From positions 1,552,501 to 1,616,500 of the forward strand of contig JANJXV010000187.1 of NCBI GenBank assembly GCA_024803745.1: DNA of 64,000 nt, read 5' to 3'. The position numbers were made by a program, and so were the translations under genes. The notes beneath the pieces are model-generated. The model searched no databases. It worked only from the letters and a program-made list of their open reading frames with translations, and was not told the origin of the DNA. Shown piece after piece: positions 11,523 through 22,870 of the stretch. Source of the DNA: Megascapheus bottae (taxonomy: Eukaryota > Chordata > Mammalia > Rodentia > Geomyidae). Within the stretch, counting starts at the first letter, position 1; each line of letters begins with the position of its first letter.

Positions 11523-11597
11523 CCTCCATTAGTCTGCTCTCTGAACATACAATATTTACTGCCTCCATTGGTCTGCTCTCTATACATATATTTACTG
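11523..11597. repeat. Two-copy tandem duplication (39 + 36 bases)
   Basis: The units 11523-11561 and 11562-11597 both begin with 'cctccatt' and end with 'atttactg'. They differ by an internal 3-base indel and a few substitutions. Confidence 0.85.
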
Positions 11598-12234
11598 CCC
11601 CTGTAGTATATCAGGCATCATATACATTTTGAAGGGTGACTATCAGCAAATGTAGGTGAAAAGTACACCTTACTCCTGCAACCACTCATGATACTCATAT
11701 GTCCAAATACACTTCAAATGAAAACCAGTATCTGCTCTAATGCAAATTGATCTGCAAACCTTCCTTGGTTCATAGTACACATAACATATTACATTTTAAT
11801 GTAGATCTGTTTCATTATCTCTGTACATGCTCTTTTCCACATTAAATTAGGTCTTATCCTTCTGTATCACAAGAGTAGACTATAGCACAGTATCAGCAAC
11901 ACAAACATTTGCCTCACATTACCAACTCAAAAGACACAAAATGACTGGGAAAAAAAACCTTCAAAATATCTCTGTTTTTTCCATTTACCTTCATGCAAAT
12001 TCCCCTCCATCCCCCCATTTCCTCATGACCGCTTTCAATTGTTAAAAGGAGCACATCATGGAGAGAGGAGGATGGATTTTTCTTCTACTCTATAAATACA
12101 TACTTCGTAGACATATGTATACAAATATACATATTGCATAAGCAAATTTAATGTATCTTAAAATATAATTTATAAGAGGACAACACTTTTCCAAATGCAA
12201 CTCAGCAATATGAATTTTTAAAATAGGGTTGTTT
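11598..12234. other. Non-coding sequence, no gene found
   Basis: AT-rich stretch without a gene or a recognised repeat. Confidence 0.5.
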
Positions 12235-12665
12235 CACAGTCATTGGGTGACTGAAAGGTGACTTTCACCCGCAACTACATTAGTTAGTCAGCAATTCAAT
12301 TTTGTCAGATCTGTAAGAGGGGGTAATAGCTGCAAATTGTCCTGACAGATGCTACCAGCTGCTTCTGTAAAGCAACAGTTATACAACTTGCTCTCTCTCA
12401 GTTTGAAGCAGAAAGAAAAAAATTTTCTTTAACAGTTATTTTCCATTTTCAAGTTTGGAATTAAAAGTCTGAAACTGCCTCTGTGCACAGTACACAAAAG
12501 CCAGTTCACAAAAGCTACTCTGATACATAATTTTAACTGCTGACTCATTTTTTCACAATTTGACCACATTTTAATGTTTCCATGAAATTTTACACTACAT
12601 CTGAAATAATACCGCATTTTTTTCAAGAACTGTTCAGATCCTTCACTTCATGAAGCCTAAAAACC
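12235..12665. promoter_or_regulatory. Candidate conserved non-coding element
   Basis: Repeat-free sequence with the near-mirrored 'ggtgactgaaaggtgactttc'-type motif near 12246, E-box-like 'accagctgcttc' and long AT-rich stretches with TAAT cores. The texture resembles an enhancer-type conserved element. No alignment was possible. Confidence 0.3.
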
Positions 12666-13040
12666 ATGGTGAGTGGTGTGTTCAGTGTATAATGCAGGGA
12701 GTACTTGCCACAGGTCCAAGCAGGAGAAACTGAAGTTCCAGGAAATCAGAATGTGACTACTACAAAATAAGTGTCTTGATTCCTGTTCCTTCATTCAACA
12801 ACAGTAACATTCAACTCCACATGAGAAAACCATTCATATCAGGAAATCATTCTACCTTTAATTCATGCTATTTATTCAAACTCAACAACACCACCTGTGA
12901 TTTTCATGGTCTCCAGAGTGTCATGCATATGCTCTGTTCTTATAACTCAGTCTTACTCCCAAGGCATGGCGCACTGACTATCTTCTCCTGGGAGGACTTC
13001 CTCGAAATTCTTCAGCAGCCCATTCTCCAGCTCAGAATCA
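12666..13040. other. Non-coding sequence, no gene found
   Basis: Unique sequence up to the L1 insertion. The 115-codon open frame from 12776 runs into that L1 and is not protein-like. Confidence 0.5.
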
Positions 13041-13803
13041 TTTTTAATATATTTTTATTGTACTTAATAGAAGGGTTACATTATATTCACCAGATAGAAG
13101 ATGCTTTACTTCATAAACATTGATACCCTTTCTCATGTCTTGGTCCTCATTTCCCTCCCCCGACCCTCATCTTGTTTTCCCCCTTCCCTATCCAATTTCA
13201 AATAACCAAATAAACATATATACAATATATCAGATAACAAGGTAAAATACTGTAACAATTCGAGGTAACCAAGGGACAGCAAAAGAGATGAGAGATAACA
13301 TAGTACATTAAGGACAACAATCACTCATTATATGGCTGTTGTTTCTATATCCTGGAGGACCTTTCATTTAGCATCATACTATATGGCCTTATGTATCTAG
13401 GTTTTGTTCTATTGGAAATCTCTGCTAGGAGAGCCTAAGGTTTCTACTGATTATGACAAATGAGGGAAACCATTGAGCCTATGTTCCTTTGAGTCTGGCT
13501 TACTTCACTTAAAATGATTTTATTCTAAGTCTTTCCATCTCCTTACAAATGGGGCGATGTCGTTCTTTCTGACAGCAGCATAGAATTCCATTGTGTATAA
13601 ATACCGCATCTTGTTGATCCACTCATTAACTGCGGGGCATCTGGGTTGGTTCCATATCTTTGCTATGGTAAATAGTGCTGCAATGAACGTCATTGTGATA
13701 GTGGATGTGGTATGTCCTTGTTTCTGGACAACAGGGTAAATGCCAACTAGTGGAATTGCTGGGTCATAGGGGAGCTCTAGGTTAAGTCTTTTGAGGAACC
13801 ACC
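13041..13803 (-). mobile_element. L1 3' end, older subfamily, 5' truncated
   Basis: Longest L1 copy here. Reading the plus strand it starts at the antisense tail ('ttttattgtacttaatag'), then shows the antisense of the purine-rich 3' UTR tract, then the widely shared mammalian L1 text 'ttccatatctttgctatgg' and 'tggaattgctgggtcatag'. It stops at 'ttgaggaacc'. No reverse transcriptase region is left. Confidence 0.93.
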
Positions 13804-14320
13804 TGTCAGGAAGGCTCTTTTCCTTTGTTTTGCAGAAACTGTTCTGTATTCAAACAGAACCCTACCTGTATTAATCACTTCTGGAAAGGATTGTACTGCA
13901 CCACCTAGCAAAAACCCTGAGAAACTTCAGCTTCCTGAACAACTAGCTGCAAAAAACTATGAAACGTAAGTAATACATTCCTTCAGCATTTGAAATGCTC
14001 ATCAACTCCAGCCTTCACTCACTCTATTCATGAACAATATTCTTATGCCATCTGGTCCCTTACCTCTTGGAAAGTTAATAACCTTTGCTTCCTCTCTTAC
14101 CACTTGGACACTTGGTGATTTCTTTCCCATATCTTACATGCTAGCTTAAGCTCCCAGACTTAACAACAAAGAGGTTTTATTATAACAGTTCTAAACACGC
14201 ATATATTTTGACCATATTTATTCTTTTTTTAATCTCTGCTCCTCTTGTTCATTTCTGGTTGCGTATCAAGCTCATGATTAAAAATGAAATTAATGTCCCC
14301 TAAGATATATTCCTCTTTGT
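13804..14320. other. Non-coding sequence, no gene found
   Basis: Unique AT-rich sequence between an L1 and an LTR; nothing recognised. Confidence 0.5.
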
Positions 14321-14826
14321 TATGGCTGGTATCTAAAATGTTGCCCCAAAGCTATATGCTAAAGATTCGATTGCCTGCTGATATGCTTTTTACAAAGTGG
14401 TGGGATCATGAAAACTTTGTTCTCACCAAAGGATCAACCTACTCATGTGTCCATAATTTGATGAGCTATTGGGAAGGGATAAAAACTTTCCAATTTGAGC
14501 TGGGACTTAAGGTTGTTAAATGCATCCCTGAAATGTGTCCTTGTAAATGATGTTTGTTCTGCTCTCTTCTCTCTCCTATTTCTCTTCTATCTCTGCTCTC
14601 CAGTCTTCAATTCTCTTTCTCCTTCTTCCACTTCTCTCCTTTTTCTCTTCTCTCTCTCTCTCCTGCCTACTTAACGTGAATAAATGGCTTCCTCCTCCAC
14701 ATATTCCTGCTACCATGATGTTCTGCTTCTCCCCAAAGCAGACTGAAACTATATCCCAAAACAAATGTTGCCACCGTTAAGCTGATTTTCTTAGGTATTT
14801 TGCCATGGAGCTAGAAGGCTAGCACA
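14321..14826 (+). mobile_element. Solitary ERVL-MaLR-type LTR
   Basis: About 505 bases running from 'atctaaaatgttgccccaaa' through a CT-rich middle with an AATAAA signal near 14681, then 'taccatgatgttctgcttc', and ending 'tcttaggtattttgcc...agcaca'. This order is typical of MaLR LTRs. No internal region is attached, so it is probably a solo LTR. Confidence 0.7.
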
Positions 14827-14844
14827 TTCATTTACTAGCTATTT

Positions 14845-15491
14845 TTTCATATATTTTTATTGTGATTAATAGAAGGGTTACATTATATTCACCAGATAGA
14901 AGATGCAATACTTCACAAACATTGATACCCTTTCTCATGTCTTGGTCCCCATTTCCCTCTCCCCACCCCTGCCCCTCATCTTGTTTTCCCTGCTTCCTTA
15001 TCTATCCGATTTCAAATAACTAAATAAGCATATATACACTATATCCGATAACAAGGTGAAATACTGTAACAATATAAGATAGCAGAGGGACAGCAAAAGA
15101 GATGAGAGATAACATAGTACATTAAAGACAACAATCACTCATTATATGGCTTGTGTTTCTATATCCTGGAGGTCCTTTCATGTAGTGTCATACTATGTGA
15201 CCTTGTGTATCTAGGTTTTGCTCTATTGGAAATCTCTGCTAGGAGAGCCCAAGGTATCTACTGATTATGACAAATGAGGGAAACCATTGAGCCTATGTTC
15301 CTTTGAGTCTGGCTTACTTCACTTAATATGATTTTTCTAAGTCTTTCCATATCCTTACAGATGGGGCAATGTCAGTCTTTCTGACAGCAGCCTAGAATTC
15401 CATTGTGTATAAATTCCACATCTTGTGGATCCACTCATCAACTGAGGGGCATCTGGGTTGCTTCCATATCTTTGCTATAGTAAATAGTGCT
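14845..15491 (-). mobile_element. L1 3' end, older subfamily, 5' truncated
   Basis: Inserted just beyond the LTR. Same order as the copy at 13.0 kb, ending within 'ctttgctatagtaaatagtg'. An imperfect flanking repeat, ctagctatttt (from 14835) and ctagatatttt (from 15494), may be the target duplication. Confidence 0.92.
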
Positions 15492-15519
15492 ATCTAGATA
15501 TTTTCTTTACCACTGTTTG

Positions 15520-15980
15520 CAATACTTCATTGATATTATCTCAGAGGCACACTCTGACTCAACTTTCAGATCTTAATGATTCTTTTATTTCTTTACACAA
15601 ATAAAATTTTCCATTGTCATTCAACTCTTCTACTCAGTAATCTTCAGTAGCTCTCTATTTCATCCAATAATAGGCCAAAATTTCTCCTGAACCAGGAAAC
15701 AGAAACTTAAGTCTCTGAGCTAGCTAATTAAACTTCTAAATTTCAAAATCACCATCTATGCATATGTGTGGACATTTATATAGTAATATTCAAATGGTAA
15801 AAGATTCTTTATAATCTTTTCTATTCACCTAATGAATTATTCCCATCATCATATACTCTTCTACTCCTTGGTTATGATTCCCACTGTGATATCATTAACA
15901 ATTCGTTATGGATCCCATTTCTTCTAAGTTTCTCTTCTTTCTACTTAGGATGGTTTTCTCACACCAGTAACCTTATGTTT
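15520..15980 (+). mobile_element. Possible ancient L2 fragment
   Basis: 'cttcagtagctctctatttc' followed by 'ataataggccaaaatttctc' resembles the L2 3' region. Highly diverged and not certain. Confidence 0.25.
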
Positions 15981-16721
15981 GACCTAATTTTGATACGATT
16001 TTCTGACCCTGTTCGAGAGCTCAGACATCAAAAAGATATTCACCATCTTTCTAGAAACTGGCTTTGGTTTAACCCTAAAATGAGTAAATAGGTGTTCTTC
16101 ATGAACTGCACTCAAAGCTTACTTGCTACTTAAAGCAAGACCTCAAAAAACATCACAACTCATAAAATCAATAATATCACAGAGTTCTTTTGTAAAGAAC
16201 TTCAAGCATTTACATATATGCAATGAAACTGATGTGCAGTCAAAATGACAGAAACAGATGGTTCTGCCATCACTTTATATGACACTTGTTTCTCCAGGCA
16301 GGTGAACAGAAGGAACCAGTGGTAGAAGGTGAAAAGGGTCTTGCAATTTAGAACCCACTGAAGTATAAAATGCCACCAAACTTGTCTCAAATTAAAACAC
16401 ATTTTAGTTTCTTCATTTGAAATCCTATACTGGGTAAGATTAAAAATCTCATAACTACCCAGATTTAAACTCTGAGCTTCTGATCATCCGAGGCCTGAAA
16501 ATACTGGTTTGTGATGAACAGGTCTTAGGGAAACAGAAGGGGCATTTCCAATTCAAGATAAAACTATATCCATTGAGAATCTATATAACTGTCCAAACAA
16601 GAGTTTTCAAGATAAAAATATCCAATTTATTTTAAAGTAAGATGTTTTAAATGTTCATATTCACCAAGTTTCACCAACTTACATATTCCTTTATTTAACA
16701 GTGATTTATTGATAAGAAATA
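15981..16721. other. Non-coding sequence, no gene found
   Basis: No gene or repeat recognised. Confidence 0.5.
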
Positions 16722-16800
16722 ATACAGTATAATGAACAGAGCACAATATCTGGTATTGTATACCTTGGGTTTCCTTTCCTACCTCCCCTACTTGTTGATT
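16722..16800 (+). mobile_element. Possible MIR fragment
   Basis: 'tacagtataatgaacagagc' resembles the MIR 5' tRNA-like start, followed by 'ttgggtttcc' and a degenerate continuation. Confidence 0.35.
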
Positions 16801-17246
16801 CTGTAGAACTATAGTCCTGGAATAGAAGCCTGGCTTTATAAGATTCACTTTTCTCTACTGTCATGAAGCAGAATGTAGCATGTAAGTCCAGACAGTATTT
16901 GGCATTTTCTGAACAACTAAGTATAAACTCACCTCCTTCACTCACGTTCCTTCTCCTGCCATGTCCTATTATGCACATGTTGAGCACACTTCAACTCCAA
17001 AGTTCAGAGTGTGAAAAAGTTCAAACTTTATACTTAATGCTATGAATATTATCTCTCAGCCCAGAAAGCAGAATCACAATTCTGCCATTCTTTGGTGTCA
17101 CTACTTTTCATCATTCACACTGCAGCTTAAATTTTGCACCCAAGAAAAGTCAAAACTTCCTGCCTACTAGCACATGGTGAATATTAATCCTTAGCGTCCA
17201 TTCTTTCTTTCACAGTGTGTATCAATACTCCACTACCTAAATATAA

Positions 17247-17250
<4 letters not shown>

Positions 17251-17292
<42 letters not shown>
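17251..17292. repeat. (GT)21 microsatellite
   Basis: Uninterrupted GT run; it creates a spurious Cys-Val open frame. Confidence 0.98.
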
Positions 17293-17293
<1 letters not shown>

Positions 17294-17344
17294 TAAGAGG
17301 CCTGGAAACACATTTTTCTTGGTATATCTATCTGGCAATTCTCC

Positions 17345-17565
17345 TTGGAGCTTCCTCACTCATTTCTGTGTCCATCTTTATATGGTTCTCTTCCCTCAGG
17401 ATTCCTATGTCCAACTGTCCTTCTCCCTTCTCTAAAAAGATATCCAGTCCTTAGATTGATGGCTCACAGTCATTGGTAATCATCTCATGCTAACTGCATC
17501 TGCTATGACTGTTTCCAATAAGGTTTCAGTCACAAGTACAGGATTAACACTGGAAAGCACCAAGG
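17345..17565 (-). mobile_element. ERVL-MaLR LTR fragment
   Basis: 'tctaaaaagatatccagtcc' followed by 'ttagattgatggctcac' and 'tccaataaggtttcagtcac' follows the antisense order of MLT1-like LTRs. Diverged, ends not definable. Confidence 0.5.
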
Positions 17566-18138
17566 AAAGCTTAGCACCCTTTTGGAGTAACCAAGGAAAA
17601 ATATAAGCCAAAATGAATCTAACCATGATAGCTTTCTTTTGTCTTCTACTTTCAATATTACCCACGTGATTAGTAATAACATAACTCACTAATTTGTAAT
17701 TTTCTTCTATCTATAGTTGGTTCCAGTTGGAAATGGAAGTGATGGGTTGCGCTCTGGCTTAGTGAATTAACCCTATTTTTGATCAACTTTCCATACAATC
17801 TAACTAAAAGTGCCTATATTATAGCAAATTTGATAATTAAATGATATTTTAAGAGCCTGGAGAAACTGGTAACACTAAACAGTTATCTACTGGATGGGAC
17901 CCAAAAAGTGATTAATGTTACCTACCCATCATGCCCAAGTCCTGGAGTGCTAAAGCACTCCAGTTCTTGTATCTGGGTCAGACTTGATCAACGTCCAAAA
18001 TAAATTAAAAATATAGAAAACATTTTTAACAATATTGTCCATTCAGCCCTTAAGAACAATTGAAGTTTGCACTGCTAATTCTGATGAAATAACAAAAAAG
18101 ACCATAATGAAAATATACGCGCAGTCTAAAAGATTTGC
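17566..18138. other. Non-coding sequence with a perfect hairpin
   Basis: No gene. It holds the perfect inverted repeat at 17942-17963 (arms CTGGAGTGCT and AGCACTCCAG, 2-base spacer). Confidence 0.5.
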
Positions 18139-18435
18139 AATAGAGCAAAATCTTGATACATAAGGACATATAATGTGAAGCTTATTGAAAGGACCTCCAG
18201 GATGGTGAAACAAAAGCCATATAATGAATGATTGTTGTCCTTAATGTACTATGTTGTCTCTCATCTCCTTTGCTGTCCCTTGGTTATCTCATATTGGTAT
18301 AGTATCTCACTTTGTTATCTGATATATTGAATTTATTTGTATTTGGATATTTGAAATTTGATAGGGAAGGGGGGAAAACCAAGACGGGTGGGGGGTGTGG
18401 GGGGGGAGGGAAACGGGTACCAAGACATGTGAAAG
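18139..18435 (+). mobile_element. L1 3' UTR fragment lacking its own 3' end
   Basis: Begins 'aatagagcaaaatcttgata' and is nearly identical to the copy at 9757 up to 'caagacatgtgaaag', then switches to unrelated sequence. The last ~90 bases and A tail present in the sister copies are missing. Confidence 0.9.
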
Positions 18436-19029
18436 ACATTTGTTTCAGAGTTCATTTGTTGGACTTATGCTAGGAAAAATCAACTAATGGCGATGCAGAC
18501 AATAAAATATGAGGATTTACCTATCAAACAGCTTGAAAAACATTAAGAAAGATTTTAGTAAAGTGCTTATACTTATTTTTAATCAGTCAGAATTTCATTT
18601 CAATATCAAGGCACCCTTCACAAACTTATGAAATCCCTGATGACTAAAGTACAACAAGATTCTGCAGGAAAAGGTAACACACCTAAGAGACTGTGATGAA
18701 GGGGTGGATGAGCCATGGCGTAGAAATCTAAGAGCAGAACAGCATAGATAGTCTATCAACTCCAGCTGGAGAGTGTTGTTTGCTTCTGTTTTCAGGGACA
18801 GAGTTCATGAATCATCCCATCAGTTTTTAAAACTTCAATCAGAGAAGTCAACTATTTGATGTGCAATCTTTATTTTCTTCTTTTTTTTCCCACCCAAACC
18901 ATAATATAGTGCAGAAAGAATATGTGTGTGAGGGATGCAAATAATAATCGCTACACCAAGTCGTCTTGGTGTTGACAGAAAAAAAAAGAAGAATTCCAGC
19001 AGCAATGTGTGAATCACGGGGAAACCATT
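18436..19029. other. Non-coding sequence, no gene found
   Basis: Unique sequence following the L1 breakpoint; no gene or repeat recognised. Confidence 0.5.
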
Positions 19030-19440
19030 ACTGATGTGGCCAGTTCAGGTCACTGTGTTTTCAGATTGGCGGCCCCACAGAGCCTCCACAGTTCAAGTCC
19101 CATCTGACACGCACACATGCACTCTGGATCACTCAAAATAAAAACTGCTCTCCCTACACTTGTCTGTCTCCATGAGGTCAGCATTAAATAACTATTATGT
19201 CTGGCATAAAGAGCAATGGCTGCTCTTTTTTTCAAATGCCACCAGTTCCCATTTTAAAGTAAATGCCATTTGGTCAAAAATATGTATTCGTCTTGAAATC
19301 TGATAGGACTGAGTTGCAAAGCACTTCTGATTTTGTGCTCAGAGTACTTTTGTGGGGAAATTGCCACTACCCACTCAGGCCTCTAGGGCCCCAGAGCTCA
19401 GGAATCGCTGAGCTCTGTCATTCTCGCCTACTTCTGCTGA
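19030..19440. promoter_or_regulatory. Candidate conserved non-coding element with hairpin
   Basis: Repeat-free, with scattered CpGs and a perfect inverted repeat at 19392-19417 (CAGAGCTCAG, 6-base loop, CTGAGCTCTG). No open frame is convincing. Conservation is inferred from texture only. Confidence 0.25.
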
Positions 19441-20990
19441 TTCCATGAGCCTTAGTGCCACCTCTGTCCATCATCATAGCATGTCTCTAATGTGTCTTAA
19501 ATTTTTTCAAATGAAAATAGAATGACATACAATGATAATTTTTATAGTAACTGTAAATTTACATTATTTTATTAATAAAAATCAATTGTGCAAGCCTCAT
19601 GTATTACTGTTATACTGGACCCCAGTAATTATGAATACTGTCAATCTACCTTCTATTAGTAACATTATTCTGGAATTTTAGGGTTATTTTTAACCATTTT
19701 AGAACATATTAGTTTTACAAGTTCTCATTTACATACACACATACATACATAAGACAAACCCAAGTAAACCTTGCTTCTGATGTCTCTCTCTGTCTCTCTC
19801 TCATCTCAACACAACCCCCTTTCTTAAAACATTTATCAGGAAAACACTGACTAACACACTGAATTCATAACCTAACTTTGGGGATTGAAACTTCTTCCTA
19901 CAATTACTTAATAAAAACAAATATTGTTAAAACCATTATCAATGCTTTGTTTTCCTGCTAGCATATAAGTACTCTATCAAATTCTGAAGTACTTGTTTTT
20001 TGAATACATACCAAGAATATGACTAGCATTTGGCAGAGGAAGTGGATGAATATCTTAGTTTCCAGAATGCCTCTCTCTATACCCCTATGAACATTTCTAA
20101 TTAGGGTTATGGCAACACTTGATAAATGTTCCAGGTTTCATACCCTGTAATCATCAGATTCTCATATGATTGGATAAAAAGATATTTGCATGATACACAT
20201 GAAGCTGCCAAAATCTCTGACTGCTTAGTGCAACATCAAAGTAGATGGATGTGGTCCTGGGAAGGTAAAAGACAGAAAATTCCAAAATACTATGTCCCTC
20301 ATTATAGCATCAGGTTCCGAGATTTTCCCTCAGTTCCCTCAACTTGAGAAAGTTACCAAGGGAATTGCTGATAACAGTATGACTCTTCTTTATAACTGCA
20401 GGGAACCTCAGGAGAGCAGTCATTATGTTTTCCAACTGTTTAAAAATAATTTCCTTTCTATAGCTGAATTTTTAATGTTTACTATCTGTAAAAGATGGTT
20501 TTAATGTACACGAAAGATGGAAGGCAAATTATCAGGAACTGCCCCTTCCCCTGGGAATTCCTATTTATAATGCGAAAGACATGAACATGAATGTAACTTC
20601 AATAGGAGTACATGAAGACATTAAATTTTAGGTAACAGAAGATCAATAGAAAGGTTATGCCAGACCTGAGGGAGAAAGAATCAAACCTGCTTGTGAGAAC
20701 CTCAGAAGAGAACAAAGTGTAGACTTTGAAAGAGTGAACCAGAACTCACTGGGAGGATTTCAAAATGGAGGAAATCACTGAGTAGAACTTAGGCCAAGTT
20801 CTCAGGAAAGGGGAGATCATAGGCAATGACTGGAGGCCAAAAAGACTGAAGAAAGGAGTGAAAATGAAAATCAAAAAATAGGCCAATTCTACATCTGAAA
20901 AAACACTCAACTCAAATACATTATCCTCTACAATGATGCAGTAAAGAAAAAGATCATGTTAGGAAAAGAACTGTAAAATCTTTTTTGTTA
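19441..20990. other. Non-coding sequence, no gene found
   Basis: AT-rich, with short ACAT and TCTC runs near 19735-19802. Open frames up to 73 codons have no recognisable features. Confidence 0.5.
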
Positions 20991-20994
20991 CCTC

Positions 20995-21082
20995 CCAAAC
21001 TGTAAGTGAAAAGTCCAGCCTTCTTCCATTCAAATTGTTTGTCTCAGGTACTTATCACAGCAGTGACCAACTGACTGACACC
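20995..21082 (+). mobile_element. ERVL-MaLR LTR 3' fragment
   Basis: 'caaactgtaagtgaaaag', 'attgtttgtctcaggtac' and 'ccaactgactgacacc' match the typical 3' terminus of MaLR LTRs. The 5' part is not recognisable. Confidence 0.55.
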
Positions 21083-21239
21083 TTATCTCTTTTTGTTTCT
21101 TCTCTGAGTCACTGTACTCTAGCAGTATTGACAACTTCACTGTCTTGAAATAGACCTAAAGCATTTTGAGTCTACCATTTCCTCTGCTGGGAACATTCAC
21201 ACTCAAAGTATTTGATATCCTTGTAACAATTCCATTCCT

Positions 21240-21548
21240 GACAACAGCTTGGCCTTTCATCAAATGTGACATTGTTTGCTGAAACCTCCCCTGATTCATC
21301 CTTTTAAAAATTCCCTATGCTCTCTTTTTCACCTGTTGCTCTATAACCTAGGTAACTTATTTGATTATGAACATACCTATGTCTATCTATAAATATGTAT
21401 ACCACATTCATCTTTTAATTTTTGTTTTCATGAGGGCAGGAATCTCCTTTTATCTGTGTCTGTTCACTTCTGAATCTCTGAAATAGTTGTTTGGCACCTG
21501 GCAGACATTCAATTACTATTTTATAACTTAAGAAACAAATAAATGGGT
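21240..21548 (+). mobile_element. L2 LINE 3' fragment
   Basis: 'catcaaatgtgacattgttt', 'tgagggcaggaatctcc' and 'tttggcacctggcagacatt' followed by an A-rich end are the L2 3' landmarks in correct order. Confidence 0.65.
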
Positions 21549-22479
21549 CAACCTGAATGAGGTTAAAATACCTCATTAAGATCATTAAGATAAAATTAAA
21601 AGTGTCAGAATACTCTATGCACATGTATGTACATGAAAAATGTGGCTTTCTGTGATTGGTTTGGGATGGCAGGGAAGGGTTTGGGATGGCAAGGAGGGAG
21701 AATAACAAAAAGGACGAGTATGCTTATGTGGACATGTTAATGTTAATGATGTCTGCAAAAAGGGACACTTTCCAGAAGAAAGTGAAGAGTAGCTGATTTG
21801 ATAATTTTTTTTTGCTAAAAAGTGTGAATAAGACAGAAAACTGGATTAACAGCGCAGGAATCCTCTACAGTTGTAATCCCCCCCCCTTACATGAAGGAGT
21901 CTTGTCTCCCCAGGGAGCCAGGTGGCAGGAAGCCCTTCCCACTGTGAAGACTAGTTTGCAGAATTCCATGATTTGGGGGCTTGGGAAAAAGTGAAAATAT
22001 GCAGTGTTTATGCAAAAATAAAGTCTATTCAATGACTTCAAGCCAGTGTTTCCACATGAAAACACCAAGACTGAAAGAAAAATTATGAAATCCAAAGATT
22101 AAATATAAAAGTCACTTCGATAAGATTAATGCATACTATGTATAATAAGATTCTTAGCTTCCGTCCTTGCAAATTATCAGTTGCCAAAGTTAAGGTAAGT
22201 AAAGTTATTTTCTACAAGGACTGTTCCATTTTCCTTTGTTATATAGACATTCATTCTTCTCCAACTGAAAAGAATTGCACATTGTAAGTGTAGATTCATA
22301 GTTCTCTATCCCCAAAAGAGAATCAAAGTAGCTCAATGTTTCTCAGTTAGCTAAGAGACTACTATGACATGTTTCCAACAGAGCATCTCTCTGGAAAACA
22401 ATACTTGTGAATTATAAATTACAGAAACAAGCAACCCCTGGTTAAGGAAAAATCAAATGGAGTAATTCAGACTCTCCCA
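21549..22479. other. Non-coding sequence, no gene found
   Basis: No gene. A strong donor-like 'aaggtaagta' lies at about 22193-22202 but the possible exon before it would be only about 14 bases. Confidence 0.5.
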
Positions 22480-22870
22480 GAGTGACAAGTGAATAGCTTG
22501 CCTTGTTGTGTAAAAGAACAAGTTTCCTGTCTCCTGGCTGTCCTCTGTCCACTAAAGAGTCAACAACATTTTATTGTTTCTCAGTACTCCATTTGGTGCA
22601 TCTCAACTTGCTTTTTATATTGCCTTAGTTTATGAAAATAAATGTTGTACTTTCCTGGTGGGACCAAAAATAAATGATGGCTCATACTGTACGTGGGTTC
22701 TTGCTCATGACAATCCAGACTGCTAACAGATTGTTAATATGTTAATAGTTCTATTATAAGATGCTCAAAAATGTAATTTTAAGGCCATTTGTGGAGCTGG
22801 ATTCTGCATGCCAGGGGTCATCAGGACTGACATAGCTGAGAAGCTGTATGACCTCTCCACTCAGGTGTCT
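22480..22870. promoter_or_regulatory. Candidate conserved non-coding element
   Basis: Repeat-free sequence including 'aaataaatgatggctcatac', 'gtacgtgggttcttgctc' and 'gattgttaatatgttaat'. The mix of TAAT cores and a retained CpG resembles a vertebrate conserved element. Not verified. Confidence 0.35.

Noticed and set aside
12776..13123. 115-codon plus-strand frame
   Set aside because: Runs from unique DNA into the antisense L1 tail at 13041, so it is not a real gene.
17215..17454. Cys-Val-rich frames of 60-79 codons
   Set aside because: Generated by the (GT)21 microsatellite.
22160..22202. Consensus donor 'aaggtaagta' after an acceptor-like 'ttatcag'
   Set aside because: The implied exon would be about 14 bases, with no partner exon seen.
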